Below, one piece after another: positions 8,083-15,453 of a DNA stretch of 50,494 nucleotides (the first letter of the stretch is position 1; every line of letters starts with the position of its first letter). The stretch is from NCBI GenBank assembly GCA_910586715.1, contig CAJUJG010000020.1:3956-54449 (forward strand), in the 5' to 3' direction. The position numbers and the translations under genes are program-made. The DNA comes from an uncultured Lachnospiraceae bacterium (GTDB lineage: Bacteria; Bacillota; Clostridia; Lachnospirales; Lachnospiraceae). The notes beneath the pieces were generated by a model. It did no database searches. It worked only from the letters and a program-made list of their open reading frames with translations, and had not been told where the DNA came from.

Positions 8083-9771
8083 ATGATAATAGGAATTGAT
8101 TTAGGAACAACAAACAGTCTTTGCGCCTATTACAGTGATGAAGGGGCAAAAATTATTCCGAACCGTCTTGGGAAGCCATTGACGCCATCTGTGGTTAGTG
8201 TAGACGAACAGGGAATGGTTTCCGTGGGGGAAACGGCACAGGAGTATGGTTTGCTGCATCCTGACAGGGCGGCAGACATCTTTAAGCGTTTTATGGGAAC
8301 GGACAAAAAGTACATGCTTGGGGACCATACATATAATGCGGAGGAGCTTTCTGCGTTTGTGCTGCGTGCGCTCAAGGAGGACGCGGAGACGTATTTGAAG
8401 GAAGAGGTTACGGAAGCGGTTATCAGCGTGCCGGCATATTTTGATGATAAGCGCAGGAAGGCGACAAAGCGTGCCGGAGAGCTTGCGGGGCTGAAAGTAG
8501 AACGTATTATCAGTGAGCCGACTGCGGCGGCAATTGCCTATGGTCTGTATGAGAAGCGGGCAAATACGCGTTTTTTGGTGTTTGATTTGGGCGGGGGCAC
8601 ATTTGATGTGTCTATTTTGGAGCTGTTTGAGAATATTTTGGAGGTGCGCGCCGTTGCGGGAGATAATTATTTGGGCGGCGAGGATTTTACGGACCTTTTG
8701 GTTCATGAATTTTTGCAGAAAAATGAGATTTCGTCGGATGCGCTTACGCTGCGGGAACTTGGACGGCTTCACAAGGCAGCTGAGAATGCAAAACGCGCGT
8801 TTACGGATGAGGATGAGGTCAGCATTGTCTTTCCATATGAAGATGAGGATAAGGAATTTCATATTTCACTCAAAGACTATGAAACGCTCTGTGAACCTTT
8901 GCTTGAGAAAATCAGAAAGCCGGTTCAAAGGAGCTTATCGGACGCCCATATCAAGCTTTCGGATATTGACGAGGTGGTGCTTGTGGGCGGGGCGACAAAG
9001 CTGTCCACGGTGCATAATTTTATTGTAAAGCTTTTCCGGAAGTTTCCGGATACGTCGATTAATCCGGATGAGGCGGTTGCACTTGGAGCTGCCATTCAGG
9101 CGGCGATGAAGGAGCGTAACGAGGCGGTAAAGGAGGTTATTCTTACCGATGTGTGCTCTTTTACGCTTGGAACGGAAATTTCGGTGGAGCGTGCAAACGG
9201 GATGTATGAGGCGGGGCATTTTATGCCGATTATTGACCGCAATACCGTGATTCCTGCAAGCCGTACGGAGCGTGTATACACGTTGCATGACAATCAGGAA
9301 AGTATTCGTGTGAATGTTTTGCAGGGGGAGAGTCGTTTTGCGCAGAATAATCTGCTGCTTGGCAGCATGATGGTGCGTGTGCCTAAAAATATGGCAGGCG
9401 AAGAGGCTGTGGATATTACGTATACATATGATATTAACTCACTGCTGGAGGTTCAGGTGAAGGTGATTTCCACAGGCGAGGTCAAGAAGCAGATTATCAA
9501 GGGCAAGAGTAACGAGATGTCCGAGGAGGAAGTGCAGCAGCGCATGGAAGAGCTTTCATATCTGAAAGTGCATCCGCGTGACCAGGAAGAGAACAGGCTT
9601 TTGCTGCTTAAAGGCGAGCGGCTATTCGAGGAGAGCACGGGTGACGCGCGTGTTTTGATTGATATGTGGCTGCGTAAGTTTGAGGAGGCGCTCAATTCGC
9701 GCAACCGCGAGAATATTGAGGATGCAAGGCGCGAGCTGAAAGAGCAGCTTGCCGATTTGGATAATCTTTAA
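8083..9771 (+). CDS. hscC: HscC-type Hsp70 chaperone
   Basis: A 562-residue Hsp70 family ATPase. The length fits the short HscC class rather than DnaK (about 610-640). Nucleotide-binding landmarks are intact: phosphate-1 motif GIDLGTTNS near residue 4, the VPAYFDDKRRKATKRAGELAG-like linker segment, EPTAAAIAYGL, phosphate-2 FDLGGGTFDVS, and the adenosine motif VVLVGGATK. A beta-type substrate-binding domain follows (FTLGTEISVERANG, then NxxLLG), with a short helical lid ending ADLDNL. HscC proteins act with their own J-proteins. Here the partner encoded just upstream has a J-like domain without HPD, so canonical stimulation is doubtful. The ribosome binding site is modest (AAAGG about 13 bp upstream, inside a small ACATGT-flanked stem). 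The copy-1 hairpin element begins at the stop codon. Confidence 0.9.
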   Translation: MIIGIDLGTTNSLCAYYSDEGAKIIPNRLGKPLTPSVVSVDEQGMVSVGETAQEYGLLHPDRAADIFKRFMGTDKKYMLGDHTYNAEELSAFVLRALKEDAETYLKEEVTEAVISVPAYFDDKRRKATKRAGELAGLKVERIISEPTAAAIAYGLYEKRANTRFLVFDLGGGTFDVSILELFENILEVRAVAGDNYLGGEDFTDLLVHEFLQKNEISSDALTLRELGRLHKAAENAKRAFTDEDEVSIVFPYEDEDKEFHISLKDYETLCEPLLEKIRKPVQRSLSDAHIKLSDIDEVVLVGGATKLSTVHNFIVKLFRKFPDTSINPDEAVALGAAIQAAMKERNEAVKEVILTDVCSFTLGTEISVERANGMYEAGHFMPIIDRNTVIPASRTERVYTLHDNQESIRVNVLQGESRFAQNNLLLGSMMVRVPKNMAGEEAVDITYTYDINSLLEVQVKVISTGEVKKQIIKGKSNEMSEEEVQQRMEELSYLKVHPRDQEENRLLLLKGERLFEESTGDARVLIDMWLRKFEEALNSRNRENIEDARRELKEQLADLDNL

Positions 9772-9905
9772 CGTTCAGGTCAGGATTTTGCACTTGCTGC
9801 AAAATCCGTGAGAAAATGTAGTGGAAGCAAGGCATCAACCCAACCGTGAAGTGTTTTTTGCATGGGTTGAGGTCCGTAACTGTGAAGGTATTGAACAGTT
9901 GCGGA
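9771..9905 (+). repeat. Triple-hairpin intergenic element, copy R1
   Basis: First of five related elements (see also 21616, 40632, 45115, 50398). Hairpin 1: GGATTTTGCA (9783-9792) with TGCAAAATCC (9798-9807). Hairpin 2: CAACCCA (9836-9842) with TGGGTTG (9863-9869), enclosing the shared phrase GTGAAGTG...TTTTGCAT. Hairpin 3: CCGTAACTGT (9874-9883) with ACAGTTGCGG (9895-9904). The stems differ in sequence from the other copies but remain paired. It overlaps the stop codon of the Hsp70 gene. Confidence 0.8.
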
Positions 9906-10037
9906 AATTCGCTTATATAACGGGGATTTTCGGTATTTTGGCGGGATTTTCATGGGTAAAAGAGACAAATTTCTGGCGTGAGAATTGTAGAGACTTCATA
10001 TATATTTCATATTGTATATAAAATATACAATATTCCC

Positions 10038-10066
10038 TTGAATAACAAAAAATATTGTGATATAAA
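10038..10066 (+). promoter_or_regulatory. Probable promoter of the 65-residue ORF
   Basis: TTGAAT at 10038-10043 and TATAAA at 10061-10066 are separated by exactly 17 bp, in an AT-rich stretch about 65 bp upstream of the start codon. Sequence match only. Confidence 0.6.
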
Positions 10067-10129
10067 TAGGATAACAAAAGTGAAATTGCAAGTTTTTTGT
10101 TAAAAATGTCTAAGAAGGGGGAACCGGTT

Positions 10130-10327
10130 ATGGAATTTCTTGATGGAAAAGGAGCAGCTCGGATTGTGAGCGAGTATATTGAAAGGGAAGTGCAGGAGTT
10201 CAAGAGAATGACAGAACGGGAACTTGCGGGCAACGGCATCGCACCTTCCGCAAAAGAGGCATTTAATAGAAAGCCGTATTATAATGCGGGAAATGTAAAT
10301 TTAAAATGCCGTCCCACATTGAGGTAA
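10130..10327 (+). CDS. Small hypothetical protein, 65 aa
   Basis: Not recognised. The start at 10130 is chosen over the upstream in-frame ATG codons because AGAAGGGGGAA lies 8 bp ahead of it. The product (MEFLDGKGAARIVSEYIERE...) is predicted to be mostly helical and charged in its first 40 residues, then turns basic and ends NLKCRPTLR. There is no signal peptide, membrane segment or known motif. A plausible promoter and a strong terminator (10400-10440) frame it as a single-gene unit, which argues that it is real despite its size. Confidence 0.55.
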   Translation: MEFLDGKGAARIVSEYIEREVQEFKRMTERELAGNGIAPSAKEAFNRKPYYNAGNVNLKCRPTLR

Positions 10328-10399
10328 GAATTTATGCGTTGCGTGAATGATGCATTCATATAATTAAAATCGTACAATTATTTTTAATATCAATTTCTA

Positions 10400-10440
10400 A
10401 ACAGCAGCGAAATAATAAAACAGCACGCTGCTGTTTTTTG
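10400..10440 (+). terminator. Rho-independent terminator after the 65-aa ORF
   Basis: AACAGCAGCG (10400-10409) pairs with CGCTGCTGTT (10426-10435), followed by a run of six T. Confidence 0.9.
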
Positions 10441-10567
10441 CTTTATAGGAAATTACGTCCTATAAAGTAAAAAACCCTCCGGGGGATGCGCACTCCGCGC
10501 TAAGGAATATGGTTGCTAAAGCAACCGCGCTCCGGCGCGAGAGTCCGGCGAGCCGGACTCTTTTTGA
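10441..10567 (+). repeat. Cluster of consecutive hairpins in intergenic spacer
   Basis: This stretch of the 491-bp gap between the small ORF and GH32 is a string of inverted repeats: CTTTATAGGA/TCCTATAAAG (10441-10467), CCC-tcc-GGG (10475-10483), GCGC-actcc-GCGC (10488-10500), GGTTGC-taaa-GCAACC (10511-10526), CGCGC-tccg-GCGCG (10526-10539) and AGAGTCCGGC-ga-GCCGGACTCT followed by T (10540-10566). The last is a good terminator. No gene is seen here. From 10568 to 10760 I see nothing beyond a weak TCTGCTT/AAGCAGA stem. Confidence 0.7.
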
Positions 10568-10760
10568 TATATACTCGTGCAGAGACAGTAAGGCATTGAG
10601 ACGGGACGCGGGTCGTACGGTGAGGTAGGAATGGACTCTTCTGCTTATTTGGACCGGGAAAAGCAGATATTATACTATATGCCTAATTTTTCTGAATAAA
10701 ATTCTGCAATTCGCCCTCTAGGCAAATACAAAAAACTATGATAAACTCATAAACAAGAAT

Positions 10761-10801
10761 ATAACAATCGATTAACATATTAGCAAAACATTTCATACAA
10801 C
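10761..10801 (+). promoter_or_regulatory. Candidate LacI-family operator overlapping the GH32 promoter
   Basis: The 20-bp block ATAACAATCGATTAACATAT (10761-10780) contains the palindrome AATCGATT with a central CG, as is typical of LacI-family operators. It matches a block at 20130-20149 upstream of the transporter operon at 16 of 20 positions. Its TTAACA serves as a plausible -35, with ATACAA/TACAAC at 10795-10801 as -10. The likely binder is the LacI-type protein encoded downstream. This is inference. Confidence 0.55.
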
Positions 10802-10818
10802 AGTGAGAGGTGATAATA

Positions 10819-12390
10819 ATGGAAAGAGAATTAGAGATTACAACCCCATACATATTCCTGCCGGTCTGTGCAGGGAAAGTGGAAACAAAGCTTGAGATTT
10901 TCCTGGAGGACGAATCGGCGTTCCGAAAAAAAATATATGAGTTTATGGTTCCTGTTGCGGATAATGATATAGATACAGAGCAATACCCATTGGATTACTA
11001 TGCAGGGATTCCGGTAGAGCAGTATTTAGGCAGGAAAATCGTAATTTGTGCAGACGCGCCTAAATCGTTTTTGAGCTGCATCAAAAGCGAAAATGAAAAT
11101 AATGAGCATAAAATGCAGTTACCGCGCCCGCTAATTCATTTTACCGCAGACACTGGATGGACGAACGATCCAAATGGGATGATTTACGCGGATGGTATAT
11201 ACCATTTGTATTTTCAATATAATCCCTTTAATACTTCATGGGAAAACATGAGCTGGGGTCACGCCACAAGCACGGATTTGCTGCACTGGCAGCAGCAGGA
11301 CACAGTGATGTTTCCGGATGAGAGCGGAACGATGTTTTCGGGGTGCGCAATTTCAAACGAACGTTCCTTGCTGGGGCTGCCAAGCGATGCAATTTTGTAC
11401 TTTTACACTGCCGCAGGCGGTTCAAACGCGTGGAGTAAGGGGTTAGCGTTTACGCAGAAAATTGCGTACAGTCTTGACGGCGGGAAAACGTTAGTCAAAA
11501 TGGATAATCCGTGTCTTTCCACGATTGAGAAGGAGAACAGGGACCCTAAAATATACTGGCACGAGGAAACACAGGCATATATTATGGTGCTGTTTTTGGA
11601 GGGAAATGATTTTGCAATTTTCCGCTCGCAGGATTTGCAGCAGTGGGAGCAGTCAGACCGCTTTACATTGGATGACGCGTGGGAGTGCCCCGACTTGCTT
11701 CGCCTGACGTCCGATACGGGCGAGACGTGCTGGTTTTTTTGGACTGCGGACGGATTTTACTATCCGGGAGAGTTCGACGGCTTTCATTTTAAGGTTCAGG
11801 GGAAACAGCGCAAGGCGTATGTCAATAAGATACCGTATGCGGCACAGACGTATTTTGGCATTGCGGACCGTACAATCTCGATTCCGTGGCTGCGTTTGGA
11901 AAACGACGGCAGGCTGTTTACAGGGGCATACGGATTGCCCGTAGAACTGACTTGCAAGAACACGGAGAATGGGTATATAATAGTACAAAAGCCCGTCAGG
12001 GAACTGATGCAGCAGGCAAAACAGACTGCATACGACAGCGTGGCAGGCGAAAAGATGCTGTCATTTGGCAAGGATAAAAAGGCAGCCGTGCTCAAAATGC
12101 GTGCAAAGGAGGACTATAAAGGCAGCTATGCGTGGGAATTTAACGGCAGTACTATCGCTTATAATCCCGAAATCGGCACATTCGGTGTTGATGGGGAGCA
12201 GTACCAAATTGGCTGCGGGTATCAGGAATTTCTCTTTGTCGTTGATGACAGGATTTTGGAAGTCTTTTTTGACGGCGGCAGGCAGCTTGGAACGTTTGTT
12301 CTAAAGAATACAGCCGTGCAGATTAAGATCCCGAATGAGGCGGCGTTTGCTGAAAACCTTGTATATTATATAGAAGGTGGCAATACGTAA
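10819..12390 (+). CDS. Glycoside hydrolase family 32, beta-fructosidase
   Basis: A 523-residue hydrolase of terminal beta-fructosyl residues (sucrose, fructo-oligosaccharides or levan/inulin ends). No signal peptide is seen, so it is probably intracellular. The start at 10819 is favoured over the in-frame GTG at 10810 because GAGAGGTG lies about 8 bp before it. All three catalytic boxes are intact: WTNDPNG (nucleophile Asp117), RDP (transition-state stabiliser Asp242) and ECPDL (acid/base Glu289). The five-bladed propeller is preceded by about 100 residues (FLPVCAGKVETKLEIF...) that look like a beta-rich extension, similar in position to DUF4980 in some levanases. A C-terminal beta-sandwich follows (VDDRILEVFFDGG). 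The neighbouring LacI gene and the shared operator with the transporter operon at 20229 support a sucrose/fructoside role. Confidence 0.92.
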   Translation: MERELEITTPYIFLPVCAGKVETKLEIFLEDESAFRKKIYEFMVPVADNDIDTEQYPLDYYAGIPVEQYLGRKIVICADAPKSFLSCIKSENENNEHKMQLPRPLIHFTADTGWTNDPNGMIYADGIYHLYFQYNPFNTSWENMSWGHATSTDLLHWQQQDTVMFPDESGTMFSGCAISNERSLLGLPSDAILYFYTAAGGSNAWSKGLAFTQKIAYSLDGGKTLVKMDNPCLSTIEKENRDPKIYWHEETQAYIMVLFLEGNDFAIFRSQDLQQWEQSDRFTLDDAWECPDLLRLTSDTGETCWFFWTADGFYYPGEFDGFHFKVQGKQRKAYVNKIPYAAQTYFGIADRTISIPWLRLENDGRLFTGAYGLPVELTCKNTENGYIIVQKPVRELMQQAKQTAYDSVAGEKMLSFGKDKKAAVLKMRAKEDYKGSYAWEFNGSTIAYNPEIGTFGVDGEQYQIGCGYQEFLFVVDDRILEVFFDGGRQLGTFVLKNTAVQIKIPNEAAFAENLVYYIEGGNT

Positions 12391-12416
12391 ATTTTTGTAA
12401 CAAAAACGACTTGTAT

Positions 12417-12448
12417 CTAAGGAAACGCTTTAATCAGCGTTTCCTTAG
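12417..12448. promoter_or_regulatory. Perfect 13-bp inverted repeat between GH32 and lacI-type gene
   Basis: CTAAGGAAACGCT (12417-12429) and AGCGTTTCCTTAG (12436-12448) are perfect complements around a 6-bp spacer. No T-run follows, so it is not a textbook terminator. It lies 27 bp before the regulator's start codon and could be an autoregulatory operator, a catabolite site or an mRNA hairpin. The sequence alone does not decide. Confidence 0.6.
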
Positions 12449-12475
12449 GATTGCACAATAGAAATGGAGAGACAT

Positions 12476-13453
12476 ATGGCGACTTTAAAGGATGTTGCGA
12501 GGGAGGCGGGGCTGACCGTCGGCACAGTGTCCCGTATCCTGAATAATCGCGGATATATCAGCAGCAATGCGCGGGAAAAGGTAGATGAGGCGATGGAAAA
12601 GCTGAACTATCGCCCGAACGAGGTGGCGCGCTCGCTGCACGGTAAGAGCACAAATACAATCGGACTGATTGTGCCGCATATCAAGCATCCGTATTTTGCG
12701 GAAACGATTAGTAATTTGGAAAAGCAGGCTTATAAAAAAGGATATAAAATTCTGCTCTGCAATTCGCAGAGCATACAGGAAAAGGAGAAGGAATATATTG
12801 ACATCTGTACGGGAAACCGAGCGGCGGGACTGATTCTGTGCAGCGGCACGGTGGACACAAAGGTGTTTGAGAAAGTAGATATTCCCGTGATTACGATGGA
12901 GCGCTTTCTCGATAACGGGACCGCCTGTGTGGAATGTGACAACAAGCAGGGCGGCGAACTGGCAGCGCGGAAGCTGATTACGTGCGGCTGTAAAAATCTG
13001 CTGCATATCGGTACAATTGGGACAATCCACATGCCCGCGGATATGCGTACGGAGGGTTTCCGGGAGGTCTGTCAAAGAGAAAATATTGCGTTTGTAGAGC
13101 TTTCCACGGAGGAAGAGCAGTACAACAATATGAAATACGATGAGCTGCTGGAGAGCGTGCTGCGAAAGTATCCTGAAACGGACGGCATGTTTTTAAGCAG
13201 TGACGTGATGGCGGCGCAGGCATTGCAGGTATGCCGTAAGCTTGGAATTTCAGTGCCTGACCAAATGAAAATAATCGGTTTTGATGATGTCAATATTGCC
13301 TCGCTGACAACACCGCAGCTTACAACCATTCATCAGCCGGTAAAGGAAATGGCGGAGATTGCAGTTAACCTGCTCCACGACGCTGTTTCTGGGAAATTAG
13401 TACCGAAACGAACCGTTTTGCCCGTCTGTCTGATAGAACGGGAAACGACATGA
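12476..13453 (+). CDS. LacI-family transcriptional regulator
   Basis: A 325-residue DNA-binding regulator. The start at 12476 gives the canonical MATLKDVAREAGLTVGTVSR opening (HTH and hinge helix, residues 1-60, including YRPNEVARSLHG). GGAGAG sits 4 bp upstream of that ATG. The rest is a periplasmic-binding-protein-like sensor: TIGLIVPHIKHPYFAETI, AAGLILCSG, LLHIGTIGT, KIIGFDDV, TTIHQPVKEMAEIAV. It lies directly downstream of GH32, with the inverted repeat between them, and is the only LacI member in the window. I infer local control of the fructoside locus with a sugar as inducer. The effector is unknown. Confidence 0.92.
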   Translation: MATLKDVAREAGLTVGTVSRILNNRGYISSNAREKVDEAMEKLNYRPNEVARSLHGKSTNTIGLIVPHIKHPYFAETISNLEKQAYKKGYKILLCNSQSIQEKEKEYIDICTGNRAAGLILCSGTVDTKVFEKVDIPVITMERFLDNGTACVECDNKQGGELAARKLITCGCKNLLHIGTIGTIHMPADMRTEGFREVCQRENIAFVELSTEEEQYNNMKYDELLESVLRKYPETDGMFLSSDVMAAQALQVCRKLGISVPDQMKIIGFDDVNIASLTTPQLTTIHQPVKEMAEIAVNLLHDAVSGKLVPKRTVLPVCLIERETT

Positions 13454-13476
13454 GGAGAAATCTATAAGACAAAAAT

Positions 13477-13510
13477 CGCTCGGACAGGAATACTGCCGGG
13501 CGGTTTTTTT
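13477..13510 (+). terminator. Rho-independent terminator after the LacI-type gene
   Basis: CGCTCGG...CAG pairs (with one G-U) with CTG...CCGGGCG around a short loop, followed by seven T. Confidence 0.8.
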
Positions 13511-13601
13511 GTCAAAAAAACATCTTTTCTTTACAGTATTTCATACGTGTAGCACAATGAAATTAATAAAATAATTTAGAGAGAAGAGACGGAGTATTAA
13601 C

Positions 13602-13926
13602 ATGGAAAAATCAATTGTATATGAAATGTCACAGTCGGAAAGCCTGATTATGAACTTTTTATGGCGCGAAGGGGCAAAAACATTTGTCGAAATTATGACG
13701 TATTTAAATCAGAACGAGGGCAGGGACTGGAAAAAGCAGACGGTCAATACGTTTATCAGACGGCTGTCGGACAAGGGACTGATTTCGGCGGATGAAACAG
13801 GGAGAAATCGAATCTATCATGTGTTTCTTTTTGTCGACGCTTACAGGGGGATGGGGGATTGACAGACAGGCTGCGGAAGATTTAAAAGCGATGGTGGAGA
13901 GGGAGTTTATACAGGAGGAGGAATAG
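13602..13926 (+). pseudogene. BlaI/MecI-family repressor, frameshifted
   Basis: BlaI-type winged-helix repressors control a BlaR1 sensor protease and its target genes. Residues 1-76 match: SQSESLIMNFLW, an extended helix pair, then KKQTVNTFIRRLSDKGLI and a wing GRNRIYHV. Frame 0 stops at 13862 after only 86 residues. Reading one base out after a GGGGG run near 13852-13857 restores a sensible tail, IDRQAAEDLKAMVEREFIQ, ending in TAG at 13924-13926. That gives the usual dimerisation helix. A single extra G in the run explains everything, so this is a pseudogene, a phase-variable gene or a sequencing error. It abuts a BlaR1 fragment beginning at 13928. Confidence 0.75.
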
Positions 13927-13927
13927 C

Positions 13928-14377
13928 ATGACGCTGCTGCATACAATGAGTCTGACGGGAAGTGCTGTGACGGTGGTTTATCTGCTGTCCTGTTTTTGGA
14001 CAAGGCGGTATCTGCCCGTACTTTGGCATAAGGTGTATTTAATAATCAATATCCTGCTTTTTCTTGTGCCGCTTGCGCGGTTCAAATCAGAATATATAGA
14101 GGTGCTAAACAAATATTTCTGTTATGAAGCATGGTTTCAAAAAAATGATGCCATTCAAAACATGCTTCATTATACGGTCTTTGTGTATCCAAGCGGCGTG
14201 TATGTATCCAATGCGTGGATCTATCTTCTTATTTTTGTTAGCATCTTGCTTGGGACAGGAGGGCTTGTGATTTTCATGAAGAGATATCTTACCGTATATC
14301 GGCAAATGATGAAAGGGGTGGAATGGTACAAACAAGGAGAGGCTGTTGTAAAACAGTTGGAAAAAACGGACCTTTAA
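13928..14377 (+). pseudogene. BlaR1/MecR1-type (M56) sensor, N-terminal fragment (module A)
   Basis: This 149-residue ORF has the membrane-spanning start of M56 family antirepressor proteins: TGSAVTVVYLL (TM1), WHKVYLIINILLFLVPLARF (TM2), then WIYLLIFVSILLGTGGLVIF (TM3) and KRYLTVYRQMMKG. The HExxH protease domain and the sensor domain are absent. The frame runs into unrelated sequence and stops at 14377. At 14367 the DNA joins a segment coding in another frame for an HTH tail (to 14459), so an internal deletion is the simplest explanation. The ribosome binding site (AGGAGGAGG) is intact. A 143-bp stretch (13953-14095) is repeated at 17082-17224 with about six mismatches and no gaps. Confidence 0.7.
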
Positions 14378-14459
14378 ACGGATACAGAAAAATGCGCTAA
14401 AGAAAATGGGATTGTTTCTTTCTGAGGGTGAATTTAAGGAATATATTAACGAAAGCTAA
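14367..14459 (+). pseudogene. Sigma-70 region 4-like HTH tail, remnant (module A)
   Basis: This frame codes for RTFKRIQKNALKKM..FLSEGEFKEYINES and a TAA. It matches the end of the ORF at 17081-17353, where the preceding ELNYSERTFKRI makes an HTH of sigma-region-4 type likely. Here it is out of frame with the BlaR1 fragment and has no start of its own. The 145-bp DNA block 14367-14511 is repeated at 17261-17405 with four mismatches. Confidence 0.55.
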
Positions 14460-14466
14460 CACAATT

Positions 14467-14535
14467 TTGACACCTTTTTGACACTCTTTTGACATGGTTT
14501 TGTCACTTTATTTCATGCGAATGGTAGATTATACT
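14467..14535 (+). promoter_or_regulatory. Four TTGACA-type boxes at 11-bp period plus -10 (module A)
   Basis: TTGACA at 14467, 14478 and 14489 and TTGTCA at 14500 are spaced exactly 11 bp start to start. TATACT at 14530-14535 lies 24 bp after the last box. The same array and the same 24-bp distance occur at 17361-17429, although the 24 bp differ. Direct repeats at one helical turn are typical of PhoP/PhoB-type response regulator sites, so activation by such a protein is a reasonable guess. No such regulator is encoded in the window. Confidence 0.7.
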
Positions 14536-14615
14536 AATGATATCGTCAAAGAAAGCAGATAATGCTATGCTGACGGTAAGATTATAAAATGTATTTTAAT
14601 ACTAGGAGGTAAAAT

Positions 14616-15275
14616 ATGAGGAAAAAATTGTTGTGTATTGTTGTATCTATGACATTGCTAATGGGTATGACTGCTCATGCTTCGTGTACAACTGAAGGTA
14701 ATGGCGGTGATGTGATAGACAGAGTGGTTCCAAGAGAAAAAGTGGCTGAATTGGAGAAAATAGCTTTAGCAAGTGAAGAGGGTAATATACAAGCTTATGC
14801 TTCATCAGGAGTATATGAAGATAATGATACAAGTGAGACTGCATATCCCTATTCTAAGACAACAAAAATTGAACATAGAGATGGTGAATCTTTAGGACAT
14901 TTTAATTGTTATTATACTTATACTCATCTTGAAACGAAAGATGATGTGGATTGGTTTAAAGTAAATGTAAGAACAGGATTTCGTTATGTAGCTGCGTTAA
15001 AGAATGTATGGTCAGATCAAATCAGAGATATGCGTCTATACTATCAGACTTCAAATGGTACATGGAAATATTTGGAAGCGACAGAAAAAGTATCAGGACA
15101 ATCAATCTTTCATTTTGTGCCAACTGTGACTACATATTATATTGAGATTTCAGGTGAACCCGCACCAGGGCATGCTCATTCAGACAGGGTAAATTGGTTT
15201 GCTGTAGAACGAGACGGAACAATTGATGAAAGACCACTTCCATATAGTAATAATCCGTCCTGTGCACTTCATTAA
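14616..15275 (+). CDS. Secreted protein with pre-peptidase C-like domain (module A)
   Basis: A 219-residue exported protein. AGGAGGT precedes the ATG. The signal peptide (KKLLCIVVSMTLLMGMTAHA) ends near AHA-S. Residues about 65-200 resemble a PPC-type beta-sandwich: EDNDTSETAYP, then DDVDWFKVNVRTGFRYVAAL, and a closing TYYIEISGE. Such domains usually sit beside a catalytic domain, but none is present here. The gene is more AT-rich than its neighbours, which together with the remnants upstream suggests an acquired block. Transcription is probably driven by the 11-bp box array, and a hairpin terminator follows. Function is unknown. It is only loosely similar to the protein at 17524, although both stand behind the same promoter. 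Confidence 0.7.
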   Translation: MRKKLLCIVVSMTLLMGMTAHASCTTEGNGGDVIDRVVPREKVAELEKIALASEEGNIQAYASSGVYEDNDTSETAYPYSKTTKIEHRDGESLGHFNCYYTYTHLETKDDVDWFKVNVRTGFRYVAALKNVWSDQIRDMRLYYQTSNGTWKYLEATEKVSGQSIFHFVPTVTTYYIEISGEPAPGHAHSDRVNWFAVERDGTIDERPLPYSNNPSCALH

Positions 15276-15296
15276 CAGGAATAGTTGAATGTTTAA

Positions 15297-15344
15297 ACGA
15301 ATAATGTATACTTTTTACAGTGATGGAATTATTCGTCTTTTTTA
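15297..15344 (+). terminator. Terminator after the module A secreted protein
   Basis: ACGAATAAT (15297-15305) pairs with ATTATTCGT (15328-15336), followed by C and a run of six T. Confidence 0.75.
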
Positions 15345-15453
15345 CTAAATTTTTGTTGACAAATGACGATATAATTATACGTAAAATAACGAAAGATTCC
15401 CTTAGATTGCGCATCTGAAAAAGTATATTGATATGGGAAAGGCAGGTATATTG

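Noticed and set aside
9821..10021. ORF of 66 residues after hscC
   Set aside because: It is built from the hairpin element R1 and AT-rich sequence, and has no ribosome binding site.
12417..12448. Rho-independent terminator of GH32
   Set aside because: The stem is perfect but no T-run follows, so it is listed as an unassigned inverted repeat instead.
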